64,000 bases of DNA from positions 1-64,000 of the forward strand of contig JAFUXT010000020.1 in NCBI GenBank assembly GCA_017470815.1, given 5' to 3'. This DNA comes from a bacterium. GTDB lineage: Bacteria > Cyanobacteriota > Vampirovibrionia > Gastranaerophilales > Gastranaerophilaceae. Shown here piece by piece: positions 9,005 to 17,095 of the stretch (position 1 is its first letter; each line of letters begins with the position of its first letter). A program made the position numbers and the translations under genes. The notes under the pieces were generated by a model, which saw only the letters and a program-made list of their open reading frames with translations, was not told where the DNA came from and searched no databases.

Positions 9005-9487
9005 ATGCCTAAAAAAGTTGTAATATCTTATCCTGAAATATTTGATGAATTAAAAAAATATTTTACAGATAAAGATGTTGAACTTGTTGTTTTTGATAAA
9101 GACAACCCTCAATATGATGCTGATTTGCTGGTGTTTTTTGATAATTATGATTGTGTTTTAAAAGGTGAAAAATTTATAAATGTTCAGCCGTCACTTTTGC
9201 CTGCTTATGAGGGTAAAGATGCAATTTTTAGTGCGTTTAAAGACGGTGTAAAAGTAAGCGGAATAACAGTTCATTCAAAAGACAAAATTATCGCACAATA
9301 TCCCATTCTTATCGGACTTGATACTCATATAGACGATTTTATAAAAGAAATTCATTTGGTTGCATCAAAACTTTTACCTGTTGTAATAGATGCAATTTTA
9401 AATGACAGAGTTTTTGATTTTAATGATTTATTGTCTAATACATGTCACAATTCCGGCGGTTGCTCAGGATGCAACGGCTGTCATTAA
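9005..9487 (+). CDS. Formyltransferase-like (PurN-fold) protein with altered active site and Cys-rich tail
   Basis: The 160-residue protein resembles glycinamide ribonucleotide formyltransferase over residues 57-95: NVQPSLLPAYEGKDAIFSAF then GVKVSGITVH. In PurN the matching motif is N-I-H-P-S-L-L-P, where Asn and His are catalytic; here His is Gln61. The catalytic Asp region (DxDxGPII in the family) reads KDKIIAQYPILI, so that Asp is also missing. The protein is shorter than PurN (about 200 residues). It ends with CHNSGGCSGCNGCH, which could bind a metal or an iron-sulfur cluster. It follows a 59-residue unknown protein by one base. It is probably not an active PurN; its actual role is unknown. 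Confidence 0.75.
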   Translation: MPKKVVISYPEIFDELKKYFTDKDVELVVFDKDNPQYDADLLVFFDNYDCVLKGEKFINVQPSLLPAYEGKDAIFSAFKDGVKVSGITVHSKDKIIAQYPILIGLDTHIDDFIKEIHLVASKLLPVVIDAILNDRVFDFNDLLSNTCHNSGGCSGCNGCH

Positions 9488-9568
9488 GGATTGTAAATAA
9501 AAGATTAAATTTCGCAAAAATTATTTTTACAGGGTTTAATCTATTATAATATGCAATAAGGATATGTC

Positions 9569-9973
9569 ATGCAAATTGCAAAGATAGAAAATAACTTATC
9601 ATTTGAGGCAAGAATAAAAATTAATAAACCGAAAATTGAAAGTAAATTGTTAAAAAGTACAGGTATTTCTTTAGTTTCCGGTGGAAGTTCGTCTATTATG
9701 ACAGGGGCATCATCAGGTGCAGATATGATTGTTCACAATTCAAATTCTGTTGTTCCTTTTGCGCAGCATAGTTCTTCATTATTTGATCAATTTTTTGAAT
9801 ACGGGCATAAAATATTAAATTTGTTTGTGAATAAAGGTTATCAGCATAACGGATATGATGCGTCATTCTTCTCCGGTACTATGTCAAGTACTGGTACAGG
9901 AACTTATTCGCAAGGAATGAATACTCTTATAAAAGGAATAGAAAAAGATTATAAAAGTAAAATACCAACATAG
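9569..9973 (+). CDS. Hypothetical protein (134 aa)
   Basis: An AAGGA ribosome-binding site sits seven bases before the ATG and a TATAAT box at 9545-9550. The N-terminus MQIAKIENNLSFEARIKINK has the SFxAR-type motif that also appears, varied, in other unknown proteins of this window. The middle is rich in Ser, Gly and Thr (SLVSGGSSSIMTGASSGAD) and the C-terminus is charged. No signal peptide or membrane helix is evident. It is convergent with the hydrogenase gene. Probably lineage-restricted; no function can be assigned. Confidence 0.6.
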   Translation: MQIAKIENNLSFEARIKINKPKIESKLLKSTGISLVSGGSSSIMTGASSGADMIVHNSNSVVPFAQHSSSLFDQFFEYGHKILNLFVNKGYQHNGYDASFFSGTMSSTGTGTYSQGMNTLIKGIEKDYKSKIPT

Positions 9974-10026
9974 TATAAATACAAATGCAGGTCGAAATAA
10001 TTAATAATACAATTTTATAATTACAA

Positions 10027-11496
10027 CTATTTTACGACATCTTTAATTTGCGGACTTTGTTCAACATAAGCGCCAAGTTGTTTTGTTGCCTGACGATATG
10101 AATTAATCGTATTTGAACCGCCTAAGCATCCCCCCGGACATGCCATAACTTCAATCAAATCGCCAAATTCACATTTGCCGTTTTTGGCAAATTTTTTCAA
10201 ATCTCGGATGCCGGATTTATCAAGTCCGTTGATAACATAAGGTTGCGCTTTATCTTTATCATCGAGCAAAGAATTTACTGCCTGAGCAACTCCGCCCGTG
10301 ACGGCAAAATTTCTTGCTTGAGCGGAGGATTTTGTTACAAATTCTGATTCTTCACACTCTGCGACCTGAATATTCAAAGCAACGAACCACGCTCCAAGTT
10401 CCTCAAAACTTAATACATAATCAATATTTGGATTTTTACTTGCTTCCGTACGCTTTGCAACGCATGGACTGAAAAAGACGGTTAAATAATCTGGGTGCTC
10501 TTTTTTTACAAGTTCAGCCGTATAATATGCAGGAGTTTTTGTTGTAGAACGATATTTATCAATTTCAGGAATATGCTTATCTACAAGTTCGTTATATGCG
10601 GCACAGCAAGAAGTTGTCATAAAAGGCGCACCATTTTCTTTCACTCTTTCCTTAAATTCTTCGGATTCGTTTTTAGTTGTAATATCTGCCCCTTGAGCGA
10701 CTTCCACAACATCGGTAAATCCAAGTTCTAATATCGCTTGTTTTAATTGGGCAGGAGTGCATGGTAACTGTCCCATAATCGCAGGCGCAAGCATCGCAAC
10801 AACTTTTTTACCGTTTTTGATATTTTTTAAAATATCTATTATCTGACTTTTTTTGTGAACTGCTCCAAATGGACAAGCACTAACACATTTTCCGCAGGAA
10901 ATGCATTTTTCAAAATCAATTTTTGTTAATCCGTCTTCGTCCTTTGCAATTGCCCCGACAGGACAAGCATTTTCGCACGGAACAATTATTTTTGTAATAG
11001 CCTGAAACGGACATACCTGAGCGCATAATCCGCAACTTTTACATTTTGACTGGTCAATTCTTGACTTCCCGTCAACAACCTTTATTGCCCCAAATTTGCA
11101 AGCGCTTTCGCAAGGTCTTGCAACACAGCCCTGACACAAATCAGTAACATGTATTCTTGCCGGTACACATTCGTTGCAGGCTGTTTGTAATAGTGTCAAA
11201 GGATGCTGCTCAGGCTTTTCTCTTTTAGTTGCCTTTTGTGCCAAATCAGATAAAAGTTCATAATCTTTTACTTCTTCTATATCAAAACCCAAACTTGCAA
11301 TAACACGGTCTCTCAATATTGCGCGTTCTTTATGAATACAGCATCTGTAAGGCACTTCACTTCCTTGCGGACGCATTTTATAAGGAATTAAGCGCACATC
11401 TTCTTCATAATTATTACCTATATATGCCCTGATAATCCTTGCCAAAATCTCACGTTTCAGATGTGAAGTTTGTTTGTTGGGGGTATTTATACTCAT
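10027..11496 (-). CDS. Monomeric [FeFe] hydrogenase, group B-like
   Basis: This cytoplasmic enzyme would evolve or oxidise H2. The 489-residue protein has an N-terminal Cys-rich region (CC at 52-53; CNEC 107-110; CQGCVARPCESAC 121-133), a long ferredoxin region with CKSCGLCAQVC (152-162) and CISCGKCVSAC (198-208), and an H-cluster domain: L1 TSCCAAY (295-301), L2 SPCVAK (343-348), L3 EVMACPGGCLGG (449-460). All H-cluster cysteines, including the proton-transfer Cys, are present. The usual L1 motif is TSCCP; Ala replaces Pro here. L2 starting SPC and not MPC fits group B monomeric enzymes. No maturases (HydE, HydF, HydG) are in the window. Ribosome-binding site AAGGA precedes the ATG. Confidence 0.92.
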   Translation of the reverse strand: MSINTPNKQTSHLKREILARIIRAYIGNNYEEDVRLIPYKMRPQGSEVPYRCCIHKERAILRDRVIASLGFDIEEVKDYELLSDLAQKATKREKPEQHPLTLLQTACNECVPARIHVTDLCQGCVARPCESACKFGAIKVVDGKSRIDQSKCKSCGLCAQVCPFQAITKIIVPCENACPVGAIAKDEDGLTKIDFEKCISCGKCVSACPFGAVHKKSQIIDILKNIKNGKKVVAMLAPAIMGQLPCTPAQLKQAILELGFTDVVEVAQGADITTKNESEEFKERVKENGAPFMTTSCCAAYNELVDKHIPEIDKYRSTTKTPAYYTAELVKKEHPDYLTVFFSPCVAKRTEASKNPNIDYVLSFEELGAWFVALNIQVAECEESEFVTKSSAQARNFAVTGGVAQAVNSLLDDKDKAQPYVINGLDKSGIRDLKKFAKNGKCEFGDLIEVMACPGGCLGGSNTINSYRQATKQLGAYVEQSPQIKDVVK

Positions 11497-11561
11497 AATA
11501 AAATCCTTCTTACTATTCTCTCATTAATTTTTATTATCTCATAAAAATATATTTTTACAAA

Positions 11562-11590
11562 TAAAAAAGCCGTGTCTATACACGGCCTTT
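11562..11590 (-). terminator. Intrinsic terminator of the lytic transglycosylase gene
   Basis: On the reverse strand GCCGTGT (11580-11586) pairs with ACACGGC (11569-11575) with a four-base loop, followed by six T residues (11563-11568). It starts about 30 bp after the stop at 11616. Confidence 0.88.
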
Positions 11591-11615
11591 TTACAAATAC
11601 AATAATGCATTACTA

Positions 11616-12338
11616 TTACATATCAACATCGATTTGTGAATCTAAAATATCGCTTTGCCCGACACTTTTTGCCTTCTCGATAGGCACAGGCGCTTTCGTA
11701 ACTGAAGGTGCTGTTGCGACAAATTTTGGAACAATATTAATTTTGGGTATGTCAACAACCGCTTGCTGAGACTGAACCTGAGCAACCTGTGATGTTTGAA
11801 CGGATGCCTGTTTTTGCTTTTGTTCCGATAATTGTTTTTTCGCTTTTTGTGCTTTGTTGTATGCAACTATTGCCGGATCTGTGTGAGCCTTTAAGTAATA
11901 ATAATCAGACATTATCAGAGATACAAATCTTTTTGTTTCCCTGAACGGAGGTATGGCATTGTATTTTTTTACATTTGCCGGACCTGCATTGTAAGCGGCT
12001 ACTGCAAGTTCCATTGAACCAAACATCTTATACATTGATTTGTAATACATAATCCCTGCTTTGATGTTGTCGTCAAGTGAATAAGGATTCAAACCCATTC
12101 TTCTTGCAGTCGATGGTAATAATTGAAATACTCCGACTGCACCGTGACTGCTTCTGGTTTCATGTCTGAAACCTGATTCTGCTTTTGCGATGCTGAGTGT
12201 AATTGCGGGGTCAACCCCCATTTCGACAGAATACTTGACTATTGCCGCTTTCACCGTATCCACACTGGCCGCATCCGCTTGTGAAAATAACATTAAAACC
12301 AATGCTACGGCTAAGAGTAATAATTTTTTTAAAGTCAA
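11616..12338 (-). CDS. Lytic murein transglycosylase (SLT domain), secreted
   Basis: This envelope enzyme cleaves peptidoglycan glycan strands to 1,6-anhydro products. The 240-residue protein has a signal peptide (MTLKKLLLLAVALVLMLFSQ, cleavage near ADA) and a Slt70-type domain at about residues 25-145 with the catalytic Glu in IAKAESGF, GAVGVFQLLPSTA, and AVAAYNAGPANV. The C-terminal tail from about 165 is Gln-, Lys- and Val-rich, low in complexity and without a domain. GAGGA precedes the start. The 248-bp gap upstream (12339-12586) shows no gene. Confidence 0.93.
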   Translation of the reverse strand: MTLKKLLLLAVALVLMLFSQADAASVDTVKAAIVKYSVEMGVDPAITLSIAKAESGFRHETRSSHGAVGVFQLLPSTARRMGLNPYSLDDNIKAGIMYYKSMYKMFGSMELAVAAYNAGPANVKKYNAIPPFRETKRFVSLIMSDYYYLKAHTDPAIVAYNKAQKAKKQLSEQKQKQASVQTSQVAQVQSQQAVVDIPKINIVPKFVATAPSVTKAPVPIEKAKSVGQSDILDSQIDVDM

Positions 12339-12586
12339 AATAAAATCCTCAAAGTTGTAAATTGAAAATTCTCAAAAAGTTACTTTTTGTGTCTAAATCA
12401 ATAAACTTTTCACTTTTTTTGAATGTGATTATGCAATCATTATATTACAAAAATTTAAAAATTCAAGTCTTTTTGGAACACAGCAAAAACAAAAAAAGTC
12501 GAAAACGCACTCAGGAGTTAAGTTTTCATTATAAAAATTTAGTGTAAAAATTACATTAATTTTGTCAATATAGGTATATGTTTTCA

Positions 12587-13357
12587 TTATTTTAGCGATG
12601 AAAAATTTTCTTTAAATTTATATTTTTTGTCATGTATATCATAGGAATAGATTTTATATTTATGTCCGTCTGTTGAAATTTTTATTGAATTGAGCAAATC
12701 TGTTCTTAAAATTTCGGTATTGCGCAAAGTATCCAAAGTTCCCTTATTGGGGTGTCCAAAAGTATTTATTCCTGTCGAAATAAGGGAAATTTTATTGTCC
12801 AAATATTCAATCATTTCTTTATTCACCACATTCGGACCGCCATGATGTCCGACTTTCAGTATCTCAATGTTATTACGAATATAAGGTTTAATTTGGTCAA
12901 AAGCATCAACACCTGCATCTCCCATAAAAAGCATATCGAAATTTTTGTAAGACAAAAGTGTAATAATTGAGCATCCGTTACTCTCATCTTTCCCTTTAAT
13001 ATCAGCCTTATAGGTATAGATTTTTAAATCCGGTTCTTCGTAAATCAATTTATTGTTTTTTGCAATTTCCCATTTTTGTTTATTTTCCTTTGCCGTTTTG
13101 AATATACTGACAGCCGTTTGTGTTTCTGTTTTTGTGCTGTTTAGATAAAGTTTTTTAACCTTTGTATTTGTTATAAATTCCGGAGTTCCGCCTGAGTGGT
13201 CGTTATCAAAGTGTGTAACGATAAGCCCTTCGATATTTTTTATTCCGTTATCTTTAAGGTATTTAAGCATAATAATTTTAGCCTGCGAATTTCCGCTTTG
13301 ATAAGATTTTTTGCCCGTATCAATAAAGAAATATTTATTTTGAGGCGTTTTAATCAT
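12587..13357 (-). CDS. ComEC C-terminal metallo-beta-lactamase-fold part, separated by in-frame stop
   Basis: The 256 residues from the first ATG contain the MBL-fold metal motif THFDNDHSGG, HHGGP and TGxNTFGHP, in the form found in the C-terminal domain of ComEC. The reading frame is open upstream of this ATG for another 30 codons to a TGA at 13448-13450. Those codons encode the end of a membrane helix and the first strand of the domain, with FDVGNADSF matching the family's DVGQGD motif. Starting at the ATG would cut off this strand, so the ATG is probably not a natural gene start. No Shine-Dalgarno sequence precedes it. In intact ComEC this domain is thought to process incoming single-stranded DNA. 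Confidence 0.8.
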   Translation of the reverse strand: MIKTPQNKYFFIDTGKKSYQSGNSQAKIIMLKYLKDNGIKNIEGLIVTHFDNDHSGGTPEFITNTKVKKLYLNSTKTETQTAVSIFKTAKENKQKWEIAKNNKLIYEEPDLKIYTYKADIKGKDESNGCSIITLLSYKNFDMLFMGDAGVDAFDQIKPYIRNNIEILKVGHHGGPNVVNKEMIEYLDNKISLISTGINTFGHPNKGTLDTLRNTEILRTDLLNSIKISTDGHKYKIYSYDIHDKKYKFKENFSSLK

Positions 13358-13447
13358 AAAACTGTCAGCATTACCGACATCAAAAGCGATAACCTCAAGA
13401 TTTTTATTTGGGATGCTTATTGTAGATACAAGTAAAACTGAAGAAAT

Positions 13448-15028
13448 TCAAACAACAGTAATAAAAGCCTTTTTATATTTGTTATATTTAACAAGTAATG
13501 AAGCACAAATAAGCATAATATAATATATTGTTATTTGTATAATATTCGGATGTGTAGTTTGGATAAGACTGTGAGGCAAGTTACCAAAGAAATCAGAAAT
13601 TACAATAAGTGTGCTTATCAGATAATTGTTGATAAAATCAAAAATCATGCATACAATATCCGCAACAGGCTTAAATATCGCAAGAACAGAACTTATAAAC
13701 CCCGTAAAACTTATAACAATCAAAAGAATTGAAGATGTAATATTTGCAAGAATAGAGTACAAACTGAAAGTATTAAAATAAAACATTTGAATCGGAGCAA
13801 CCCAAATTTGAGCAACAATTGGAATTAATATAAGTGATGTAATTTTATCAGGTACATTGTCCCATTTTTTTATGATAATGTTTGCCGTAAACAAAAGCCC
13901 GAAAGTCACAAGGAACGACAGTTGAAATCCAACATCATTTATATAAGCCGGATTATATAGAAGCATAAGAATTGCAACAAAAGACAAAAGGGAAATTGAA
14001 TGAGTATCTCTGTCTATGAGTTTTCCCGTAAGTACAAATAAAAGCATTAAAGATGCCCTTACAACCGAGGCTCCAAGCCCTGTCATTAAAGTATAACCGA
14101 TAACAAGAAACATTCCTGATATAACTTTTGGTTTATAGGGAACTCTGAAAAATGTCATTATGAAAAACCAAAATGAGAAAATAAATCCGACATTCATTCC
14201 TGATGCCGCAAGAATATGCAGCAAACCCGAATTTATAAACGAGTTTTTAATGTAATCAGGCGGAGCAACAGCGTCATCTCCGAAAACTATTCCGCCCAAT
14301 ATTTCTAAATTCGGGGTTTTAAGATATTTTGAGTGAGTTTTAAGTACGAAATTTCTGATATTATTCAGGTCATATAAAAATTTCCATTTAGGACTCATTT
14401 TCTCGTTGTGAATTTTTAAATTCTCACCTGTTGAATAAATAACCGTAAAAACTCCATAGTTTTTAAGATATGAACTGTAATCAAACTGTGACGGGTTTGT
14501 TGACCTGAATGGTTGTCTTAAATTCCCTTTTATTGTAATTTTTTGTCCTATATTAAGTTGTGAAATGTCATTTTCATCTGCTTTAACAGTTAAAAGCGTT
14601 TTACCATTAACCACATTATTTCCCGCTTTTTCGACATTAAAGAAAAATTTTGCTTTACCTTTTTCCGCACTGTTTGGAATACTTGCTATTTGACCGTAAA
14701 AATCTGTATTCAACGGGGCAAGACTTATAAGAGCATCAGAATTTTTTACCCTTAAAATGGTAATCGCAAAACCAAAATAAAATATTAAGGCAAAAATTAA
14801 AACCCTTTTTATATCAAATATTCTCGTGATAAGCAAAATGCAAAGAATAACTGTAATAATGCTTGCACTTAGCAATTCTTTTTGCGAAAAATATGACATA
14901 ATCCCGCACATAAAGAACAGCGAAGCCCCGCACATTACAAAATTTCTGTTTTGTAATAAATCGTTTATTTTATCCCTGTCAAACATAATTCCAACGGATA
15001 AATGATAACATAAAATAATCTTGTGCAA
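13448..15028 (-). CDS. comEC: ComEC/Rec2 DNA uptake channel, N-terminal membrane part ending at premature TGA
   Basis: ComEC forms the inner-membrane channel for single-stranded DNA in natural competence. These 526 residues hold the N-terminal DUF4131 soluble region (about 85-210, with an OB-like part) and the multi-helix Competence domain with LHILAASGMNVGFIF, corresponding to the family's HLLAISGxH motif. The ORF ends in KAFITVV and TGA inside what should be the last membrane helix; the same frame then continues into an MBL domain. A complete ComEC would be about 810 codons here. Met15 (14986) is a possible alternative start. It is divergent from pilT, another competence and pilus gene. Confidence 0.88.
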   Translation of the reverse strand: MHKIILCYHLSVGIMFDRDKINDLLQNRNFVMCGASLFFMCGIMSYFSQKELLSASIITVILCILLITRIFDIKRVLIFALIFYFGFAITILRVKNSDALISLAPLNTDFYGQIASIPNSAEKGKAKFFFNVEKAGNNVVNGKTLLTVKADENDISQLNIGQKITIKGNLRQPFRSTNPSQFDYSSYLKNYGVFTVIYSTGENLKIHNEKMSPKWKFLYDLNNIRNFVLKTHSKYLKTPNLEILGGIVFGDDAVAPPDYIKNSFINSGLLHILAASGMNVGFIFSFWFFIMTFFRVPYKPKVISGMFLVIGYTLMTGLGASVVRASLMLLFVLTGKLIDRDTHSISLLSFVAILMLLYNPAYINDVGFQLSFLVTFGLLFTANIIIKKWDNVPDKITSLILIPIVAQIWVAPIQMFYFNTFSLYSILANITSSILLIVISFTGFISSVLAIFKPVADIVCMIFDFINNYLISTLIVISDFFGNLPHSLIQTTHPNIIQITIYYIMLICASLLVKYNKYKKAFITVV

Positions 15029-15109
15029 AATTGAAAAAGGTGATATAAGTATAATATGCTTTATAATGTATAAAGTGTGAACGGTGTTTTTTTTAAGAGG
15101 TAACTTTAT

Positions 15110-16216
15110 ATGGGCGATTCAACTCCTTTTTATATAGATGATTTTTTAAGACAGGCTGTCACTGTCGGGGCTTCAGATATTCACCTTATGGTAGGGGAAC
15201 GTCCTGCAATAAGAGTTGCCGGTCAAATTATGAGGATAAATCTTCCGCCATTAACAGAAGATGATTTGATGCAGACCATAGATAAAATTTCACCGGAACA
15301 CTTAAAAGACAGAATTTCAAGATTTTTTGATATTGATTTTTCTTATGAAATCCCAAAATTTTCGAGATTCAGGGTTAATTTAAGCCATCAACTCGCAAAA
15401 AATGCTATTGTATTCAGGGTAATTCCGTATTACATAAAATCATTTGAGGAACTTAATCTGCCTAAAACAATAGAGAATTTTGCAGATTTTAATAACGGTA
15501 TAGTCTTGATTACAGGTCCGACAGGTTCGGGTAAATCTACAACAATAGCATCTTTGATTGATTATATTAACGAAAAATATGCAAAACATATTGTTACAAT
15601 CGAAGATCCTGTCGAATTTATTTATACAAATAAAAAATCAATTGTTTCGCAAAGACAATTGCTGATTGATACCCCTTCATTCACAGACGGTATTAAATAT
15701 GCACTTAGACAAGACCCTGATGTAATCTTTATCGGGGAAATTCGTGACAGAGAAACAGTTGAGGCGGCTTTAAATGCGGCAGAAACAGGACACATGGTTG
15801 TATCAACAATACATACTAATGATGCGGTTCAAACAGTTAACAGAATTGTAAACTTCTTTGAGCCCTCAGAAAGAAATTTTGTAAGACAGCAACTTTCAAA
15901 TACTCTAAGAGGAACAATAGCACAAAAACTTGTTCCGACCGTTGATGCTGATACACGGCTTCCTGCACCTGAAATACTTGTTGTCACTCCACCTGTAATT
16001 GATTTTATTGCAAAAGATGAACTTGAAAGAGTATATGAACTTGTAAAACAGGGTTCATATAATAACATGGTTACAATGAACATGTCTTTATACAAATTGT
16101 ATGAAGAAGGTCATATAACAAAAGAAACCGCCCTTTATTATTCCGATGCGAAATCGGAACTTGAACAAATGATAAGGGGTGTTTATCACGGGACAGGAGT
16201 AAATAATAAAATTTAA
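15110..16216 (+). CDS. pilT: Type IV pilus retraction ATPase PilT
   Basis: This cytoplasmic hexameric ATPase depolymerises type IV pili for twitching and DNA uptake. The 368-residue protein has the N-terminal ASDIHL motif (21-26), Walker A GPTGSGKST (136-144), the Asp-box TIEDPVEF, Walker B region VIFIGEIRD (205-213) and the His-box GHMVVSTIHTNDA. Length is normal for PilT and too short for the assembly ATPase PilB. Ribosome-binding site AAGAGG precedes the ATG. It is divergent from comEC, and recO follows after 23 bp. PilT paralogs such as PilU share these motifs and cannot be excluded. Confidence 0.92.
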   Translation: MGDSTPFYIDDFLRQAVTVGASDIHLMVGERPAIRVAGQIMRINLPPLTEDDLMQTIDKISPEHLKDRISRFFDIDFSYEIPKFSRFRVNLSHQLAKNAIVFRVIPYYIKSFEELNLPKTIENFADFNNGIVLITGPTGSGKSTTIASLIDYINEKYAKHIVTIEDPVEFIYTNKKSIVSQRQLLIDTPSFTDGIKYALRQDPDVIFIGEIRDRETVEAALNAAETGHMVVSTIHTNDAVQTVNRIVNFFEPSERNFVRQQLSNTLRGTIAQKLVPTVDADTRLPAPEILVVTPPVIDFIAKDELERVYELVKQGSYNNMVTMNMSLYKLYEEGHITKETALYYSDAKSELEQMIRGVYHGTGVNNKI

Positions 16217-16239
16217 TTTTAGCCAAACTTGGGAAGAAA

Positions 16240-17010
16240 ATGCAAAATAATTATGTAACTGATGCTATAAATTTAAAGTCATACAACCTCAGCGAATCAG
16301 ATAAGATAATTGTCATGTATTCTAAAGAAAAAGGACTGATAAAAGGTATCGCTAAAGGTGTAAAAAAGCCAAAAAGTAAACTCGGAGCAAGAATGGATTG
16401 TCTTGTAGCCAATACTGTTATGCTTCATCAGGGAAAAACATTTAACACAATTTGTCAGGCTGAAAGCATAAATACATTTAAACAAACAAGGACTGATTTG
16501 GATAAAATTTTTTATTCAATGTATATTGCTGAAATTGTTCATAATTTTGGACTTGAAGACGACCCGTCATCTAATGAAATTTATAATCTTTTGTATGAAG
16601 CATTAGGTAAAATTTCTGAAGCGAAAAATAAAGTCGAAATTATAATTGCTGTCATAAAATTCCAACTGAAAATGATGGCTGAGAGCGGATTCTCACTTGA
16701 ATTTGATACTTGTCTTAATTGCAGACATCAAACAAGCGGACAAACAGTTTATTTCGTTTCTGAATTGGGAGGAATAGTTTGCAAAGATTGTGTAAGTGCA
16801 GTACCTTACGCTAAAAAACAAATGCCTGCAAAGTTGTGTGATTTTTTTAAACAAATGCTTAAAAATGATTTTGATGTAATTGGGGAATTTGAGCAAAAGG
16901 CAAACGAAAAAGTTTGCGAAGTTACTTTTGAACTTTTAAAAGAATATATAGAGAAAAAATGCACAAAGCGAATAAAATCTTCTAAAATTTTATCAGAAAT
17001 TCCTGCATAA
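16240..17010 (+). CDS. recO: DNA repair protein RecO
   Basis: RecO helps load RecA onto single-stranded DNA coated with SSB and anneals strands. The 256-residue protein has the N-terminal OB-fold (TDAINLKSYNLSESDKIIVM; KGLIKGIAKGVKKPKSKLGA) and a C-terminal helical domain with a four-Cys zinc site (CLNCRHQ and GGIVCKDC, about residues 165-190). Length fits the family. It follows pilT in the same direction with 23 bp between, probably in one transcript. Confidence 0.93.
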   Translation: MQNNYVTDAINLKSYNLSESDKIIVMYSKEKGLIKGIAKGVKKPKSKLGARMDCLVANTVMLHQGKTFNTICQAESINTFKQTRTDLDKIFYSMYIAEIVHNFGLEDDPSSNEIYNLLYEALGKISEAKNKVEIIIAVIKFQLKMMAESGFSLEFDTCLNCRHQTSGQTVYFVSELGGIVCKDCVSAVPYAKKQMPAKLCDFFKQMLKNDFDVIGEFEQKANEKVCEVTFELLKEYIEKKCTKRIKSSKILSEIPA

Positions 17011-17031
17011 TTATTAAAATTATCTTAATAA

Positions 17032-17061
17032 TTGCCTATTTGACTGTCTTTGTAATATAAT
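17032..17061 (+). promoter_or_regulatory. Promoter of dapA
   Basis: TTGCCT (17032-17037) and TATAAT (17056-17061) are separated by 18 bp. Transcription would start near 17068, just past the upstream ATG at 17066, which argues for the ATG at 17096 as the real dapA start. Confidence 0.5.
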
Positions 17062-17095
17062 TATCATGTATTATTTAAAAGACGAGGGACAAAGG

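Larger units (their letters stand above)
12587..15028 (-). pseudogene. comEC: comEC as a whole: one reading frame interrupted by a single TGA
   Basis: From 15028 to 12587 one frame is open except for the TGA at 13448-13450. The codons either side read KKAFITVV, stop, ISSVLLVSTISIPNKNLEV, which joins into one plausible membrane helix leading to the MBL domain. No frameshift is needed. A one-base change (for example TTA or TCA to TGA) would explain it. TGA is used as a normal stop elsewhere in the window (birA and atpF end in TGA), so recoding is unlikely. It may be a recent nonsense mutation, a tolerated split with re-initiation, or a sequencing error. Confidence 0.75.

Noticed and set aside
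12362-12547. Open frame of 61 codons in the gap before the lytic transglycosylase
   Set aside because: No ribosome-binding site, Lys/Asn/Phe-rich low-quality translation, and it starts inside the leader of the opposite gene.
13448-13450. TGA read as an amino acid (recoded Trp/Gly or selenocysteine) in comEC
   Set aside because: TGA ends birA and atpF normally, and I see no SECIS-like reason for selenocysteine in a membrane helix.
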